Origin: Enterobacter asburiae
GTDB taxonomy: Bacteria; Pseudomonadota; Gammaproteobacteria; Enterobacterales; Enterobacteriaceae
Assembly (NCBI RefSeq): GCF_007035645.1
Contig: NZ_AP019632.1
Location: 2,976,001 to 3,040,000, forward strand
Direction of reading: 5' to 3'
DNA: 64,000 nucleotides
Numbering within the stretch: position 1 is the first letter of the stretch; the number at the start of each line of letters is the position of its first letter. The position numbers and the translations under genes are program-made. Below, in pieces: positions 41,978 through 52,094 of this stretch. Under the pieces are notes generated by a model. The model was not told the origin of the DNA and did not search any database. It saw nothing but the letters and a program-made list of their open reading frames with translations.

Positions 41978-41992
41978 ACATTAACGTTTAAC

Positions 41993-44287
41993 TCAGTGAG
42001 CCGCTTCCGGCTTGTGCTTCGCCGCACTCTGGAAATCGTACGTCAGTTCGTTCTTCGCCTGGTCCAGCGCCACGGTCACCTGACCGCCGTCCACCAGCGA
42101 GCCAAACAGCAGCTCGTTCGCCAGCGGTTTCTTCAGGTTGTCCTGAATCACGCGCGCCATCGGACGGGCACCCATCGCACGGGCACCCATCGCACGGTCG
42201 TAGCCTTTCTCGGCCAGCCAGTTGCGGGCCTCCTGGCTCACTTCCAGCGACACGCCTTTCTGATCCAGCTGAACCTGCAGCTCGACGATGAACTTGTCCA
42301 CAACCTGATGGATCACCTCGGTAGACAGGTGATCGAACCAGATAATGTTGTCCAGACGGTTACGGAACTCCGGCGTGAAGATCTTCTTGATCTCCTCCAT
42401 CGCATCGGTGCTGTTATCCTGGTGGATCAGGCCAATGGATTTACGCTCGGTTTCACGCACCCCGGCGTTGGTGGTCATCACCAGCACCACGTTGCGGAAG
42501 TCCGCCTTGCGCCCGTTGTTGTCGGTCAGCGTCCCGTTGTCCATCACCTGCAGCAGGATGTTGAACACGTCCGGGTGCGCTTTCTCGATTTCATCGAGCA
42601 GCAGGACCGCGTGCGGATGCTTGATCACCGCGTCGGTGAGCAGGCCGCCCTGGTCAAAGCCCACGTAGCCCGGAGGCGCACCAATCAAACGGCTGACGGT
42701 GTGACGCTCCATATACTCGGACATATCAAAGCGCAGCAGCTCAATGCCCAGCGCTTTGGAGAGCTGAACCGTCACCTCGGTTTTCCCTACGCCGGTCGGG
42801 CCAGCGAACAGGAAGGAACCGACAGGCTTGTGGTCATGCCCCAGCCCGGCGCGGGCCATCTTGATTGCTTCGGTTAAGGCCTCAATGGCTTTATCCTGAC
42901 CAAAGACCAGCATTTTCAGGCGATTGCCGAGGGTGCGCAGCGTGTCGCGGTCGCTCTGAGAAACGCTCTTCTCAGGGATACGCGCGATGCGGGCCACCAC
43001 GGATTCAATATCCGCCACGTTAACGGTTTTCTTACGCTTGCTGGCCGGCATCAGGCGCGCACGCGCCCCTGCCTCATCAATCACGTCAATAGCCTTATCC
43101 GGCAGATGACGGTCGTTGATGTATTTCACCGCCAGCTCCACCGCCGCACGTACCGCTTTCGCGGTGTAACGCACGTCGTGGTGCGCTTCATACTTCGGCT
43201 TCAGGCCGTTGATGATCTGCACCGTTTCCTCGACGGACGGCTCGGTCACGTCGATTTTCTGGAAGCGACGCGCCAGCGCACGGTCTTTCTCAAAGATGTT
43301 GCTGAACTCCTGGTAGGTCGTGGAGCCAATCACGCGGATCTTGCCGCTGGAGAGCAGCGGTTTGATCAGGTTCGCGGCATCCACCTGGCCACCGGAGGCC
43401 GCACCTGCGCCGATGATGGTGTGGATCTCATCGATAAACAGGATGCTGTTGGTGTCCTGCTCCAGCTGTTTCAACAGCGCCTTGAAGCGTTTTTCAAAAT
43501 CACCGCGGTATTTGGTGCCCGCCAGCAGCGAGCCGATATCCAGCGAGTAGATGGTGCAGTCGGCAATCACTTCCGGCACGTCGCCCTGCACGATGCGCCA
43601 GGCAAGCCCTTCGGCAATCGCGGTTTTACCCACGCCTGACTCACCCACCAGCAGCGGGTTGTTCTTGCGGCGACGGCACAGCACCTGGATCGCGCGCTCC
43701 AGCTCTTTATCGCGACCAATCAGCGGGTCGATACCGCCAACGCGAGCAAGCTGGTTAAGGTTGGTGGTGAAGTTTTCCATACGATCCTCCCCGCCTGCTT
43801 GCTCTTCATTGTTATTGACCTGATTGCTGGAATCCGATGCCTGGTTAGGCTCGTCTTTGCGCGTTCCGTGAGAAATAAAGTTAACCACGTCGAGGCGGCT
43901 GACTTCGTGTTTGCGCAGCAGGTAGGCAGCCTGTGACTCCTGCTCGCTGAAGATGGCGACTAAGACGTTTGCGCCAGTCACTTCGCTACGCCCGGAAGAC
44001 TGGACGTGGAATACCGCGCGCTGCAGCACGCGCTGGAAGCTGAGCGTCGGCTGCGTATCGCGCTCTTCTTCACTGGCTGGCAGCACCGGTGTGGTTTGTT
44101 CGATGAAGGCTTCGAGTTCCTGACGTAGCGCCACCAGATCCACGGAGCAGGCTTCCAGCGCTTCGCGGGCAGATGGGTTGCTAAGCAGTGCGAGCAGTAA
44201 ATGCTCGACGGTCATAAACTCATGTCGGTGCTCACGCGCTCTGGCGAAAGCCATGTTTAAACTGAGTTCCAGTTCTTGATTGAGCAT
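41993..44287 (-). CDS. clpA: ClpA, ATPase of the ClpAP protease (with a 5-residue duplication)
   Basis: Hexameric AAA+ unfoldase that feeds substrates, including ClpS-delivered N-degron proteins, to ClpP. In 764 residues: N domain (1-140), AAA-1 with Walker [10 protein letters not shown] near 215, AAA-2 with Walker [10 protein letters not shown] near 495, and the ClpP-binding IGLIHQ loop near 616. An exact 15-bp tandem duplication (42166-42195) makes the sensor-2 region [13 protein letters not shown] at about residues 696-708, where E. coli has RAMGARPM. The ATG at 44285-44287 with GGGGGAGG is chosen; the frame extends five codons further without support. The E. coli protein has 758 residues. 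Confidence 0.98.
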   Translation of the reverse strand: MLNQELELSLNMAFARAREHRHEFMTVEHLLLALLSNPSAREALEACSVDLVALRQELEAFIEQTTPVLPASEEERDTQPTLSFQRVLQRAVFHVQSSGRSEVTGANVLVAIFSEQESQAAYLLRKHEVSRLDVVNFISHGTRKDEPNQASDSSNQVNNNEEQAGGEDRMENFTTNLNQLARVGGIDPLIGRDKELERAIQVLCRRRKNNPLLVGESGVGKTAIAEGLAWRIVQGDVPEVIADCTIYSLDIGSLLAGTKYRGDFEKRFKALLKQLEQDTNSILFIDEIHTIIGAGAASGGQVDAANLIKPLLSSGKIRVIGSTTYQEFSNIFEKDRALARRFQKIDVTEPSVEETVQIINGLKPKYEAHHDVRYTAKAVRAAVELAVKYINDRHLPDKAIDVIDEAGARARLMPASKRKKTVNVADIESVVARIARIPEKSVSQSDRDTLRTLGNRLKMLVFGQDKAIEALTEAIKMARAGLGHDHKPVGSFLFAGPTGVGKTEVTVQLSKALGIELLRFDMSEYMERHTVSRLIGAPPGYVGFDQGGLLTDAVIKHPHAVLLLDEIEKAHPDVFNILLQVMDNGTLTDNNGRKADFRNVVLVMTTNAGVRETERKSIGLIHQDNSTDAMEEIKKIFTPEFRNRLDNIIWFDHLSTEVIHQVVDKFIVELQVQLDQKGVSLEVSQEARNWLAEKGYDRAMGARAMGARPMARVIQDNLKKPLANELLFGSLVDGGQVTVALDQAKNELTYDFQSAAKHKPEAAH
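42166..42195 (-). repeat. Exact 15-bp tandem duplication within clpA
   Basis: The unit GGGCACCCATCGCAC (plus strand) occurs twice in a row, in frame, encoding an extra five residues (RAMGA repeated) at the sensor-2 GAR motif of the second AAA+ domain. No base difference between the copies. Confidence 0.97.
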
Positions 44288-44314
44288 AGGCACCTCCCCC
44301 AATTTTATGCCTTA

Positions 44315-44635
44315 TCAGGCCTTTTCCAGCGTACACAGCAACGGATGCTCGTTCTCCCTCGCATAGTCGTTCACCATCGCCACTTTGGTTTCCGCCACTT
44401 CGGCTGTGAAGATGCCGCAGATAGCTTTGCCACGATAATGAACGGTAAGCATCAGTTGCGTTGCACGTTCTACATCATAAGAAAAGAACTTTTGTAGCAC
44501 GTCAATAACAAATTCCATCGGCGTGTAATCATCGTTCATTAACATAACTTTATACATAGATGGCGGTTTTAGCGCGTCGCGCACTTTGTCTTCCGCCAGC
44601 TGGTCGAAATCCAGCCAATCGTTGGTCTTACCCAT
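44315..44635 (-). CDS. clpS: ClpS adaptor for N-end-rule substrates
   Basis: 106-residue adaptor that binds N-terminal Leu, Phe, Tyr and Trp and delivers them to ClpA. The sequence [18 protein letters not shown] and the pocket motif [21 protein letters not shown] are typical, with conserved His in [11 protein letters not shown]. The ATG at 44633-44635 is used, and the longer frame from 44695 is rejected. Ribosome site weak. It is 27 bases upstream of clpA on the same strand, so they are an operon. Confidence 0.97.
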   Translation of the reverse strand: MGKTNDWLDFDQLAEDKVRDALKPPSMYKVMLMNDDYTPMEFVIDVLQKFFSYDVERATQLMLTVHYRGKAICGIFTAEVAETKVAMVNDYARENEHPLLCTLEKA

Positions 44636-44902
44636 TATGCATAACCACTTTGAATCTACCTCAGATGTTAGATAACAATCATCTATTACTGTCATCCGCG
44701 ATGTCTGTCACAAACTGTTGCAATAGCGTTAACTGCTTCAAACTTTGGTTGATTATTGTCCCATCTCCAGCGCCAAACGCTTGACGACTTCTTTCGTTTC
44801 TCTAAATTGTACAAGCGTGAGATGGCGAGGTTTTGAACAGCCCCCACTCCACCACCGGTTCATTCCATCTTAACTTATAAGATTTACGAAGGATGTCGAA
44901 GC

Positions 44903-45124
44903 ATGGAAATGGGTACTGTTAAGTGGTTCAACAACGCCAAAGGGTTTGGCTTCATCTGCCCCGAAGGCGGCGGCGAGGATATCTTCGCTCACTATTCCAC
45001 CATTCAGATGGATGGTTACAGAACGCTCAAAGCCGGGCAGTCCGTCCGGTTCGATGTACATCAGGGACCAAAAGGCAATCATGCCAGCCTAATCGTACCC
45101 GTTGAAGCAGAGACGGTTGCATAG
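44903..45124 (+). CDS. cspD: CspD, stationary-phase cold-shock-like DNA replication inhibitor
   Basis: 73-residue single-stranded nucleic-acid-binding cold-shock-domain protein with RNP1 KGFGFICPE and RNP2 DIFAHYS. E. coli CspD is made in stationary phase, inhibits replication and is degraded by Lon; it is one residue longer. It is divergent from clpS, with 267 bases between the starts. An AAGGATG sequence precedes the ATG. Confidence 0.96.
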   Translation: MEMGTVKWFNNAKGFGFICPEGGGEDIFAHYSTIQMDGYRTLKAGQSVRFDVHQGPKGNHASLIVPVEAETVA

Positions 45125-45155
45125 CTCTCTGTTTTATTGTGTACATCCCGCAGTC

Positions 45156-45189
45156 AAAATGCCAGCCCGATCGGCTGGCATTTTTATTT
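45156..45189. terminator. Bidirectional terminator between cspD and macB
   Basis: Perfect 12-bp inverted repeat AAAATGCCAGCC/GGCTGGCATTTT with a 5-base loop, followed by T-rich sequence, between two convergent genes. Confidence 0.92.
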
Positions 45190-45194
45190 TCGGG

Positions 45195-47135
45195 TTATTC
45201 CCGAGCCAGCGCGTCCACCGGATCCAGCCGCGCCGCGTTGCGGGCGGGCAACCAGCCAAACAAAATGCCGGTGAAGGTCGAGCACAAAAATGCGGTAATA
45301 ATGGCAACCGGCGAGAAGCCAATCTCCCAGCCGGGTAAAAAGAGCTGAAGCGCAAACGCGATCATCATCGAGAGCGCAATACCCATCGCCCCGCCAACCA
45401 GACACACCAGCACCGCTTCAATCAAAAACTGCTGCAGCACGTCGCTGGCCCGGGCGCCGACCGCCATGCGAATGCCGATCTCCCGGGTACGTTCGGTGAC
45501 CGACACCAGCATGATATTCATCACCCCGATGCCGCCGACGACCAGCGAAATCACCGCCACCAGCGTGAGGAACAGCTGAAGAGTACGTGTGGTCTTTTCC
45601 GCCGTTTTCAAGAGGCCGTCCATATTCCAGGTGAAGAAATCTTTCTTCCCGTGGCGCAGGGTTAACAGCCGTTCAAGCTGCTGTTCGGCCAGCGCGCTGT
45701 CGTAGCCCTCCTTCACGCGTACGGTGATGGAGTTGAGCCAGGACTGCCCCATAATCCGCCCTGAGATGGTGGTGTAGGGCAGCCAGACGCGCAGGATCTT
45801 ACTGCTGCCAAACATCGACTGCTTTTCTTCCGCCACGCCGATGACCGTGGCAGGCATGTTGCCGACCAGAATCACTTCGCCAACCACGTTGGCTTTGTTT
45901 GGGAAAAGCTGCCTGCGCGAGTTCGCGTCCAGCACCACCACCTGCGCCCTGCCCGCCAGCTGCTCGGCGTTGAAGGTGGCGCCTTCGCTGAAGGTCATGC
46001 CGTAGACGTTGAAGTAGTCTCCGCTCACGCCGTTAGCGCTGGCGGCCACATCAACATTGCCCACGCGCAGACGCAGGTTCTGCGAAACCGCAGGCGTGGC
46101 GGAGTTCACCCACGGCTGCTTCTGAATCGCCGCCAGATCGTCGTATTTCAGCGCCTGCTGATACTGCGGCTCGTCGTCGCCAAAGTCTTTGCCGGGATAG
46201 ACGTCAATGGTATTGGTGCCGATGGCGCGAATATCGGCCAGCACCAGCTGCTTCGCCGCGTCGCCCACCACCACAATCGACACCACCGAGGCGATACCGA
46301 TAATGATGCCGAGCATCGTCAACAGGGTACGCATTTTATTGGCCGCCATCGCCAGCCAGGCCATGGTCAGCGCTTCGCGAAAGCCGCTGGAGAACTGCCC
46401 CCAGCCGGTTGATGCCGGCAGCGCTTCTTTCGGCGCCGCAGCCCTGGACTCACGCGGCGGCGGGTTGCTGACCAGCTCGCCGTCGTGGATCTCAATAATG
46501 CGTTCCGCCTGCGCCGCCACCTGCGGATCGTGGGTAACAATGATGACAGTGTGGCCCTGATCGCGAAGCTGGTGAAGGATCGCCATCACCTCTTCGCCGG
46601 AATGGCTGTCAAGTGCCCCGGTCGGTTCATCCGCGAGGATCACCTGCCCGCCGTTCATCAGCGCACGGGCAATACTCACGCGCTGCTGCTGGCCGCCGGA
46701 CAGCTGCGAGGGCTGGTACTCCACCCGCTCCGCCAGCCCCAGACGCGTCAGCAGCATCTGCGCGCGCTCAAGTCGCTTTTTCCGCTCGACGCCCGCATAC
46801 ACCGCAGGCACTTCCACGTTCTGCGCCGCATTCAGGTGAGAAAGCAAATGGTAACGCTGGAAGATAAAGCCGAAATGTTCCCGGCGCAGCTTCGCCAGCG
46901 CATCGCCGCCCAGCGTGGAGACATCCGTCCCGGCCACGCGATAGGTACCGCTGGTCGGTTTATCCAGACAGCCGAGAATGTTCATCAGCGTCGATTTACC
47001 GGAACCCGATGCCCCGACAATCGCCACCATCTCGCCCGCTTCCACGCGCAGGGAGATGCCCTTCAGCACCTCCACCGGACCGTCGCCTGACGGATAGCTG
47101 CGACGAATGTTATTCAGCTCAAGCAGCGCCCTCAT
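45195..47135 (-). CDS. macB: MacB, ABC exporter of macrolides and lipopeptides
   Basis: 646-residue ABC transporter of the non-canonical MacB type: an N-terminal ATPase (Walker [12 protein letters not shown] near residue 40, signature LSGGQQQR, Walker [12 protein letters not shown]). Then come one membrane segment (near 275), a large periplasmic domain (about 300-520) and three C-terminal membrane segments. With MacA and TolC it forms a tripartite pump for macrolides and for enterotoxin or haem-related cargo. Its ATG overlaps the macA stop by four bases (ATGA), so it is the second gene of the pair. Confidence 0.97.
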   Translation of the reverse strand: MRALLELNNIRRSYPSGDGPVEVLKGISLRVEAGEMVAIVGASGSGKSTLMNILGCLDKPTSGTYRVAGTDVSTLGGDALAKLRREHFGFIFQRYHLLSHLNAAQNVEVPAVYAGVERKKRLERAQMLLTRLGLAERVEYQPSQLSGGQQQRVSIARALMNGGQVILADEPTGALDSHSGEEVMAILHQLRDQGHTVIIVTHDPQVAAQAERIIEIHDGELVSNPPPRESRAAAPKEALPASTGWGQFSSGFREALTMAWLAMAANKMRTLLTMLGIIIGIASVVSIVVVGDAAKQLVLADIRAIGTNTIDVYPGKDFGDDEPQYQQALKYDDLAAIQKQPWVNSATPAVSQNLRLRVGNVDVAASANGVSGDYFNVYGMTFSEGATFNAEQLAGRAQVVVLDANSRRQLFPNKANVVGEVILVGNMPATVIGVAEEKQSMFGSSKILRVWLPYTTISGRIMGQSWLNSITVRVKEGYDSALAEQQLERLLTLRHGKKDFFTWNMDGLLKTAEKTTRTLQLFLTLVAVISLVVGGIGVMNIMLVSVTERTREIGIRMAVGARASDVLQQFLIEAVLVCLVGGAMGIALSMMIAFALQLFLPGWEIGFSPVAIITAFLCSTFTGILFGWLPARNAARLDPVDALARE

Positions 47136-48247
47136 TTAGCGGCTCCGGGCAGGCTTTCGCTGACAACAACCTCCTCGCCCTCTTCCAGACCTTTCACTAC
47201 CACCACGTCGGTGTCGTTGCGCGCGCCGATCACGACCTCGCGCTCGCGCGTTTCGCCGTTGCGCAGCACTTTCACTTTATAACGGCTCTCCCCGGCGGAC
47301 TCGCCGAGCGCAGAGAGCGGAATGGTCAGCACGTTCTTCACGCCGGTCAGCTGGATATGCACCTGTGCGGTCATGTCCAGACGCAGCACGCCCTGCGGGT
47401 TTGGCACCTCAAAGCGGGCATAGTAGAAGATAGCGTCGTTAACTTTTTCCGGCGTCGGCAGAATGTCTTTCAGCACGCCTTCGTAGCGCGTCTGCGGGTC
47501 GCCAAGCACCGTAAACCAGGCGTTTTGTCCGGGCTTAAGATGGATAACATCCGCCTCTGAGACCTGGGCTTTGACCAGCATGGTGCTCATGTCAGCCAGC
47601 GTCAGAATGTTTGGCGCCTGCTGCGCGGCAATCACCGTCTGGCCCTGCAGCGTGGTGATCTGGGTGACTTCGCCCGCCATCGGCGCGACGATTTTGGTGT
47701 AGTCGAGGTTGGTTTTTGCCGTATCCAGCGAGGCCTGATTGCGTTTGATCTGCGCGTCAATCGTGCCAATCTGCGCCTGTTTCACCGCCAGTTCTGTGGT
47801 GGCAGTATCTAAATCCTGTTTCGAAATAGCCTGGGTTTTGGCCAGCGCCTGCTGACGGGTCAGCGTTACCTGAGCCAGGTTACGTTCTGCCAGCGCCTGC
47901 GCACGCTGCGCGCGCAGCTCCATCAGCGTGGCTTCCACCTCGCGGATCTGGTTCTCAGCCTGCTCAGGATCGATAACGCCGAGCAGCTGGCCTTTTTTCA
48001 CCTTGTCGCCAATCTCAACCGACAGCGTTTTCAGCTGGCCGCTGACCTGAGCGCCGACGTCAACCTTGCGCAGCGCGTCAAGCTTGCCCGTCGCGAGGAC
48101 GTTTTGCTGCAGTTCGCCCGGGCGAACAATCAGCGTCTGATACTGCGGCACCGGCGCATTCAGCACCTGCCATAGCCAGTACCCACCGGCTAAAACCGCG
48201 ACCGCCAGCAGCAGAAACAGCGTTCTGCGTTTTCCCTTGAGGTTCAT
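47132..48247 (-). CDS. macA: MacA, periplasmic adaptor of the MacAB-TolC pump
   Basis: 371-residue membrane-fusion protein: one N-terminal membrane anchor (about 8-30), then a lipoyl half-motif and a long alpha-hairpin (about 85-200, with repeated [19 protein letters not shown] helices). A second lipoyl half ([12 protein letters not shown]) and beta-barrel domains follow. It stimulates the MacB ATPase and docks with TolC. The ATG at 48245-48247 (MNLKGKRR) has TTTGGA upstream and gives the E. coli length; the frame extends nine codons further. Confidence 0.95.
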   Translation of the reverse strand: MNLKGKRRTLFLLLAVAVLAGGYWLWQVLNAPVPQYQTLIVRPGELQQNVLATGKLDALRKVDVGAQVSGQLKTLSVEIGDKVKKGQLLGVIDPEQAENQIREVEATLMELRAQRAQALAERNLAQVTLTRQQALAKTQAISKQDLDTATTELAVKQAQIGTIDAQIKRNQASLDTAKTNLDYTKIVAPMAGEVTQITTLQGQTVIAAQQAPNILTLADMSTMLVKAQVSEADVIHLKPGQNAWFTVLGDPQTRYEGVLKDILPTPEKVNDAIFYYARFEVPNPQGVLRLDMTAQVHIQLTGVKNVLTIPLSALGESAGESRYKVKVLRNGETREREVVIGARNDTDVVVVKGLEEGEEVVVSESLPGAAK

Positions 48248-48341
48248 AAATATTCCAAATAAATGTTCTGGCAATTATAAATGTTGATTCTATCTAAACG
48301 ACTCCTCAACGAAACCCCTGTTCTCCGAAATCGCCCTAATT

Positions 48342-48376
48342 TGTTTACGAGACGTTGACATTTCCCCTGTTGAAAT
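48342..48376 (+). promoter_or_regulatory. PhoP-box-like element upstream of ybjX
   Basis: TGTTTA-CGAGA-CGTTGA (48342-48358) resembles the PhoP direct repeat (T/G)GTTTA-N5-(T/G)GTTTA: first half perfect, second half 4 of 6. A -10-like TGAAAT starts 12 bases downstream (48371), the usual spacing for PhoP-activated promoters. ybjX/virK genes are PhoP-controlled in Salmonella and E. coli, which supports it. Confidence 0.6.
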
Positions 48377-48406
48377 AGCGATATTCCAAAAGGATCAGGA
48401 TCTACC

Positions 48407-49363
48407 ATGTCTTCTATCGTCGATACATCACTTTCAAACCTGCCGCAGCCAAAAACCGGCTGGCAACTCTTCAAAAACCTGGCTTTTGGTGAGATCGCAC
48501 CCGGGCTGGCATGGGAAAAAACCGCCTACCGACGTAAGTTCATGCTGCGTTCACTGGCGACACCGCTCAGCACCGCTCGCCTGCTGTCTGATCTTGCGAA
48601 ACATCCGCACCTGATGCAAATGCTCCAGGTTCAGCCGGGGCTGCCGTGTCGCCTTCATCGTCCGTGGCTGACGGTCAATATGGATCGACAGCGTGCGCTG
48701 GAATCGCTGTCCTGGCACTATCAGATGATGTGTCGCCAGCTGCCGGCAACGCTGACAAAGGGTTATCTTTCAAAGCAGGGCGTGACTCTGCTGACCTTAA
48801 CCGGAAAAGATGAACAGCAATTTACCGTCCGCCTGTGTGCCGACGCGTTTATGGATAAAGAGGGAGAAGCTACCCTCGTTTTCTGTGACAGTCAAAATAC
48901 GGCGCTGGCGGAGATGACCTTTACGCTATGCCAGTTTGAGGGAAAATCAACGCTGTTCATTGGCGGTTTGCAGGGCGCAAAAGCGCATGTTCCCCACGAG
49001 CTGATCCAGGGTGCGACGAAAGCCTGCCACGGTCTGTTCCCGAAACGTCTGCTGGTCGAGGCCGCAATGACGCTCGGCGCCGCGTTCCCGGTAGAGCAAA
49101 TAGTCGCCGTCAGTAACGCTACCCACATTTATCGCAGCTGGCGCTACCGCAAGAAAAAAGAGGGGAAACTGCTGGCCGATTACGACAGTTTCTGGATCTC
49201 CATCGGCGGTGAAAAGCAGGACAACGGTAACTTTATGCTGCCGCTCGTCATGCCGCGTAAACCGATGGAAGAGATTGCCAGCAAAAAACGTTCCGAATAT
49301 CGCCGCCGCTACGAACTGCTGGATAGCCTGATTCAGCAGGTGAAACAGGCGACCCAGCGCTAA
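48407..49363 (+). CDS. ybjX: VirK/YbjX-family protein (DUF535)
   Basis: 318-residue soluble protein of the VirK/YbjX family, linked to peptide resistance and intracellular survival through PhoP control; its molecular function is unknown. Visible family segments are NLAFGEIAPGLAWEKTAYRRKF (about 24-45), CDSQNTALAEMTFTLCQ, GGLQGAKA, and the C-terminal DYDSFWISIGGEKQDNGNFMLP. It starts with an ATG at 48407 after AAGGATCAGGA. Its stop overlaps the convergent ybjD stop by four bases. Confidence 0.93.
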   Translation: MSSIVDTSLSNLPQPKTGWQLFKNLAFGEIAPGLAWEKTAYRRKFMLRSLATPLSTARLLSDLAKHPHLMQMLQVQPGLPCRLHRPWLTVNMDRQRALESLSWHYQMMCRQLPATLTKGYLSKQGVTLLTLTGKDEQQFTVRLCADAFMDKEGEATLVFCDSQNTALAEMTFTLCQFEGKSTLFIGGLQGAKAHVPHELIQGATKACHGLFPKRLLVEAAMTLGAAFPVEQIVAVSNATHIYRSWRYRKKKEGKLLADYDSFWISIGGEKQDNGNFMLPLVMPRKPMEEIASKKRSEYRRRYELLDSLIQQVKQATQR

Positions 49364-51018
49364 TCCGCTTTCCCGCGTGCCAGCCACAGCACGCGGGAGA
49401 ACATTTTCCGCAGCAGGGTCGGTACCGCCTCCACGCCGCGCCTTCCCGCTTCCGTCGCCACTTCAATGGCTAAATCCGGTTTTGACGAACGGTGAATGGC
49501 TTTGGCGATCACCCGCCGCATGTTCATTGGGACATCGACCGGCACCATGGCAATTCGGTGGAAGACGTCGTCGAACCCCTGGCGATACATAAAGTGTTCC
49601 ATGTCCATCGCGGGCAGCATGGTTAAATGGTCGCGCTCTTCCTCGCGCTCGTTATTCAGCAGGCTCCGCACGGTCGAGGCATATTTTTTACCCGCCTCAT
49701 CACCGTCTACCAGCACGTGCCACTCGATCCCCATCCGGCGGGCAAATTTTATCAGCGGCTTTAATCCCGACTGGGCGAATTCGATCACCTTAATGCCTTC
49801 CGCATCAAAATGGTGGCCGCACTGGCGCGCCAGTTCGTTGATGACCCAGGTTTCCGTCTCCCCCTCCACCAGCAGCCAGCAGCGGGCAAAGAGCGACGAC
49901 GCCCGGTTAAAGCGAATATGAAACGCGATGCGCCGCCCGTCTTCCGCGTTCAAACCGCCCGGCCCAAGCCGGAAAGCGGAGACGCGGGAGGATTCACGCA
50001 CCAGGCGACAGACGTGTTCTACCGGCGTCAGCGATAATAATTCCCCGGAATTGGTGGTCGTGATGCGCTGGAGCGGCAGCAGGTTCAGCAGATGCCATGC
50101 CACGGAGAGCATGATGGGATGCAGGCGCGTTTCCGGGTCTTCCACCAGCAGCAGCGGCCGGGCGTCCCGGTCCAGACGAACGGTGCCTTTGGCCTGCAGA
50201 AGCGTTGAAAACAGCCCCAACAGAATCACCCGATGGGTGCGACCGCCGGGCCGGTCGATCATCCGGTTAATGATGTCGAGGTAACGCCAGCTTCGCTGCT
50301 CATCATGAGAGCGGCGGCGCATCAGACGGTGGCGCGATTCCGACGTGCCCTGCTCGGAAAAATAGTGCTCAAGGAGTTGCACCATTGCGGACAACCCCTG
50401 ACGAATTTGGCCATCGGTCAGATTCTGCGGACGCGACACCAGCTCTCTGGCCAGAAAATCCAGCTCGCGGGCGGTGACTTCCACTTCCGGCATATTGGGT
50501 ACGGTACCGTTACGAATACGCCGCATAAAGCGCGCATCGCGCAGGCGTAATACCGGCGTCAGGCGGATCAGGTGGCGGGCCAGATCGTCGATATTGTCCA
50601 GTGGGATCGGGTTGGCTTTCTCATCGAGAAAATCACGCAGGGTGAGTACCCCTTCGTTCTCCGCCATCTCGCCTTCCAGCCGATAGAAAATCCGGTTGAA
50701 ACCGTCATCGCACGGCACCCAGCAGGGTGACAGCGGGCGGAAGCGACGCACGCGGTGACGTCCGGGTTCGGATTCGCGGAACGTCAGGATGATATGCAGG
50801 TGCTTCTCGCGCCCCGTCACGTCGCCGGGCGGGAACCAGAAATCGTCGCGGACGAAGTGATACAGATCGTCCTCGGGCGAAAGCAGTAGCGTCAACGCAT
50901 CCAGCAGGCTGGACTTACCCCACGCGTTCTCGCCGATCAGGACGTTGTTTTGCTCCAGCTGCAGCGACAGGCGGTTAATACCGCGAAACCCGACAATTTC
51001 CACACGTTCGAGAAGCAT
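49360..51018 (-). CDS. ybjD: OLD-family ATP-dependent nuclease YbjD
   Basis: 552-residue protein with an N-terminal SMC/ABC-like ATPase (Walker A LIGENAWGKSSLLDAL near residue 27; Walker B-like RPLLLVEDPETRLHP near 290). A C-terminal TOPRIM nuclease domain follows (LLVEGETETWV for the catalytic Glu, HVLVDGDEAGKKYA for the DxD). Single-chain OLD nucleases process DNA ends; the E. coli YbjD role is not settled. Same length as E. coli YbjD. Tail-to-tail with ybjX by a 4-base overlap. Confidence 0.94.
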   Translation of the reverse strand: MLLERVEIVGFRGINRLSLQLEQNNVLIGENAWGKSSLLDALTLLLSPEDDLYHFVRDDFWFPPGDVTGREKHLHIILTFRESEPGRHRVRRFRPLSPCWVPCDDGFNRIFYRLEGEMAENEGVLTLRDFLDEKANPIPLDNIDDLARHLIRLTPVLRLRDARFMRRIRNGTVPNMPEVEVTARELDFLARELVSRPQNLTDGQIRQGLSAMVQLLEHYFSEQGTSESRHRLMRRRSHDEQRSWRYLDIINRMIDRPGGRTHRVILLGLFSTLLQAKGTVRLDRDARPLLLVEDPETRLHPIMLSVAWHLLNLLPLQRITTTNSGELLSLTPVEHVCRLVRESSRVSAFRLGPGGLNAEDGRRIAFHIRFNRASSLFARCWLLVEGETETWVINELARQCGHHFDAEGIKVIEFAQSGLKPLIKFARRMGIEWHVLVDGDEAGKKYASTVRSLLNNEREEERDHLTMLPAMDMEHFMYRQGFDDVFHRIAMVPVDVPMNMRRVIAKAIHRSSKPDLAIEVATEAGRRGVEAVPTLLRKMFSRVLWLARGKAD

Positions 51019-51390
51019 AAATCCCCCGCGATATGATCACTTTTTCCTTCAAGTTATCAGCAGTATAGCGGGATGCAGACGGGCTTGACACTGCAATCCG
51101 CCTCCATAACCTGGCGGAAGCACGAAAAATTCAGAATTTATCCATCAGGTTTCATTTGAAATAACCCACATCTCGCAAGATACTACCGCCCGCAAATTGG
51201 ACTATGCTCTATTTACCTCCAGTTTGAACAAGGATTGACATCACATTGCCTTAAATCAAATTAATCGAATTTATTTAAGTGGCGAAGGGGTGTTGTTGGT
51301 TTTTAAAATACGGGCTCTTTGAGTCGTCATCCCTTTATGGCGATATATCCCGCACGCGGGAAAGCGTGCGGATAATTATTTGAGGTGGTT
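51019..51390 (+). promoter_or_regulatory. ybjD-aqpZ divergent control region with leader hairpin
   Basis: The 372-base region between divergent ybjD and aqpZ. It contains an interrupted inverted repeat CTTAAAT/ATTTAAG (51250-51279) and, close to aqpZ, a perfect 8-bp hairpin CCGCACGC/GCGTGCGG (51350-51371) that ends 19 bases before the aqpZ ATG and just upstream of its GAGGTGG ribosome site. No gene is visible. No specific regulator can be named. Confidence 0.5.
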
Positions 51391-52086
51391 ATGTTTAGAA
51401 AATTGGCAGCAGAATGCTTTGGTACATTCTGGCTGGTATTTGGTGGCTGCGGTAGCGCCGTTCTGGCAGCAGCATTCCCGGAATTAGGTATCGGTTTTGT
51501 CGGCGTTGCGCTGGCGTTTGGTTTAACCGTATTAACCATGGCGTTTGCCGTGGGACATATTTCCGGCGGTCATTTTAACCCGGCAGTAACGTTAGGTTTA
51601 TGGGCGGGCGGCCGTTTCCCGGCGAAAGACGTGATTGGCTATATTGTGGCGCAGGTGGTTGGCGGTATTATCGCGGCGGGCGTTCTGTACGTGATTGCCA
51701 GCGGTAAAGCCGGCTTCGACGCGGCGGCCAGCGGCTTTGCCTCTAACGGCTTTGGCGAACACTCTCCGGGCGGCTACTCCATGCTGTCTGCCATCGTGAT
51801 CGAAATCGTGCTTACCGCCGGCTTCCTGCTGGTGATCCACGGCGCAACGGACAAACACGCCCCAGCCGGTTTTGCCCCGATTGCCATTGGTCTGGCGCTG
51901 ACGCTTATCCACCTGATTTCTATTCCGGTCACCAACACCTCCGTTAACCCGGCACGCAGTACCGCCGTCGCCATCTTCCAGGGCGGCTGGGCGCTTGAGC
52001 AGCTGTGGCTGTTCTGGGTGATGCCAGTTATCGGCGGTATTCTGGGTGGCGTGCTGTATCGCACCCTGCTGGAAAAACGCGATTAA
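51391..52086 (+). CDS. aqpZ: Aquaporin Z
   Basis: Tetrameric inner-membrane water channel, 231 residues, six membrane helices. Both NPA motifs are present: [10 protein letters not shown] (about residues 60-69) and [10 protein letters not shown] (about 182-191), and the aromatic/Arg filter fits a water-specific channel (R following the second NPA). It starts [21 protein letters not shown] at the ATG at 51391 with GAGGTGG upstream; an ATG two codons earlier is the less likely start. Confidence 0.97.
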   Translation: MFRKLAAECFGTFWLVFGGCGSAVLAAAFPELGIGFVGVALAFGLTVLTMAFAVGHISGGHFNPAVTLGLWAGGRFPAKDVIGYIVAQVVGGIIAAGVLYVIASGKAGFDAAASGFASNGFGEHSPGGYSMLSAIVIEIVLTAGFLLVIHGATDKHAPAGFAPIAIGLALTLIHLISIPVTNTSVNPARSTAVAIFQGGWALEQLWLFWVMPVIGGILGGVLYRTLLEKRD

Positions 52087-52094
52087 TCTTTCCT

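Larger units (their letters stand above)
41511..41992. other. Gene-free region with structured leader, tandem hairpins, a repeat and the clpA terminator
   Basis: These 482 bases hold, from left: the structured leader and promoter of the small unknown gene (41526-41690), two adjacent perfect hairpins (TCAGGA/TCCTGA at 41735-41752 and CACCTG/CAGGTG at 41753-41770), a short interspersed repeat (41852-41892), and the clpA terminator. No tRNA or reading frame is visible. Confidence 0.6.
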
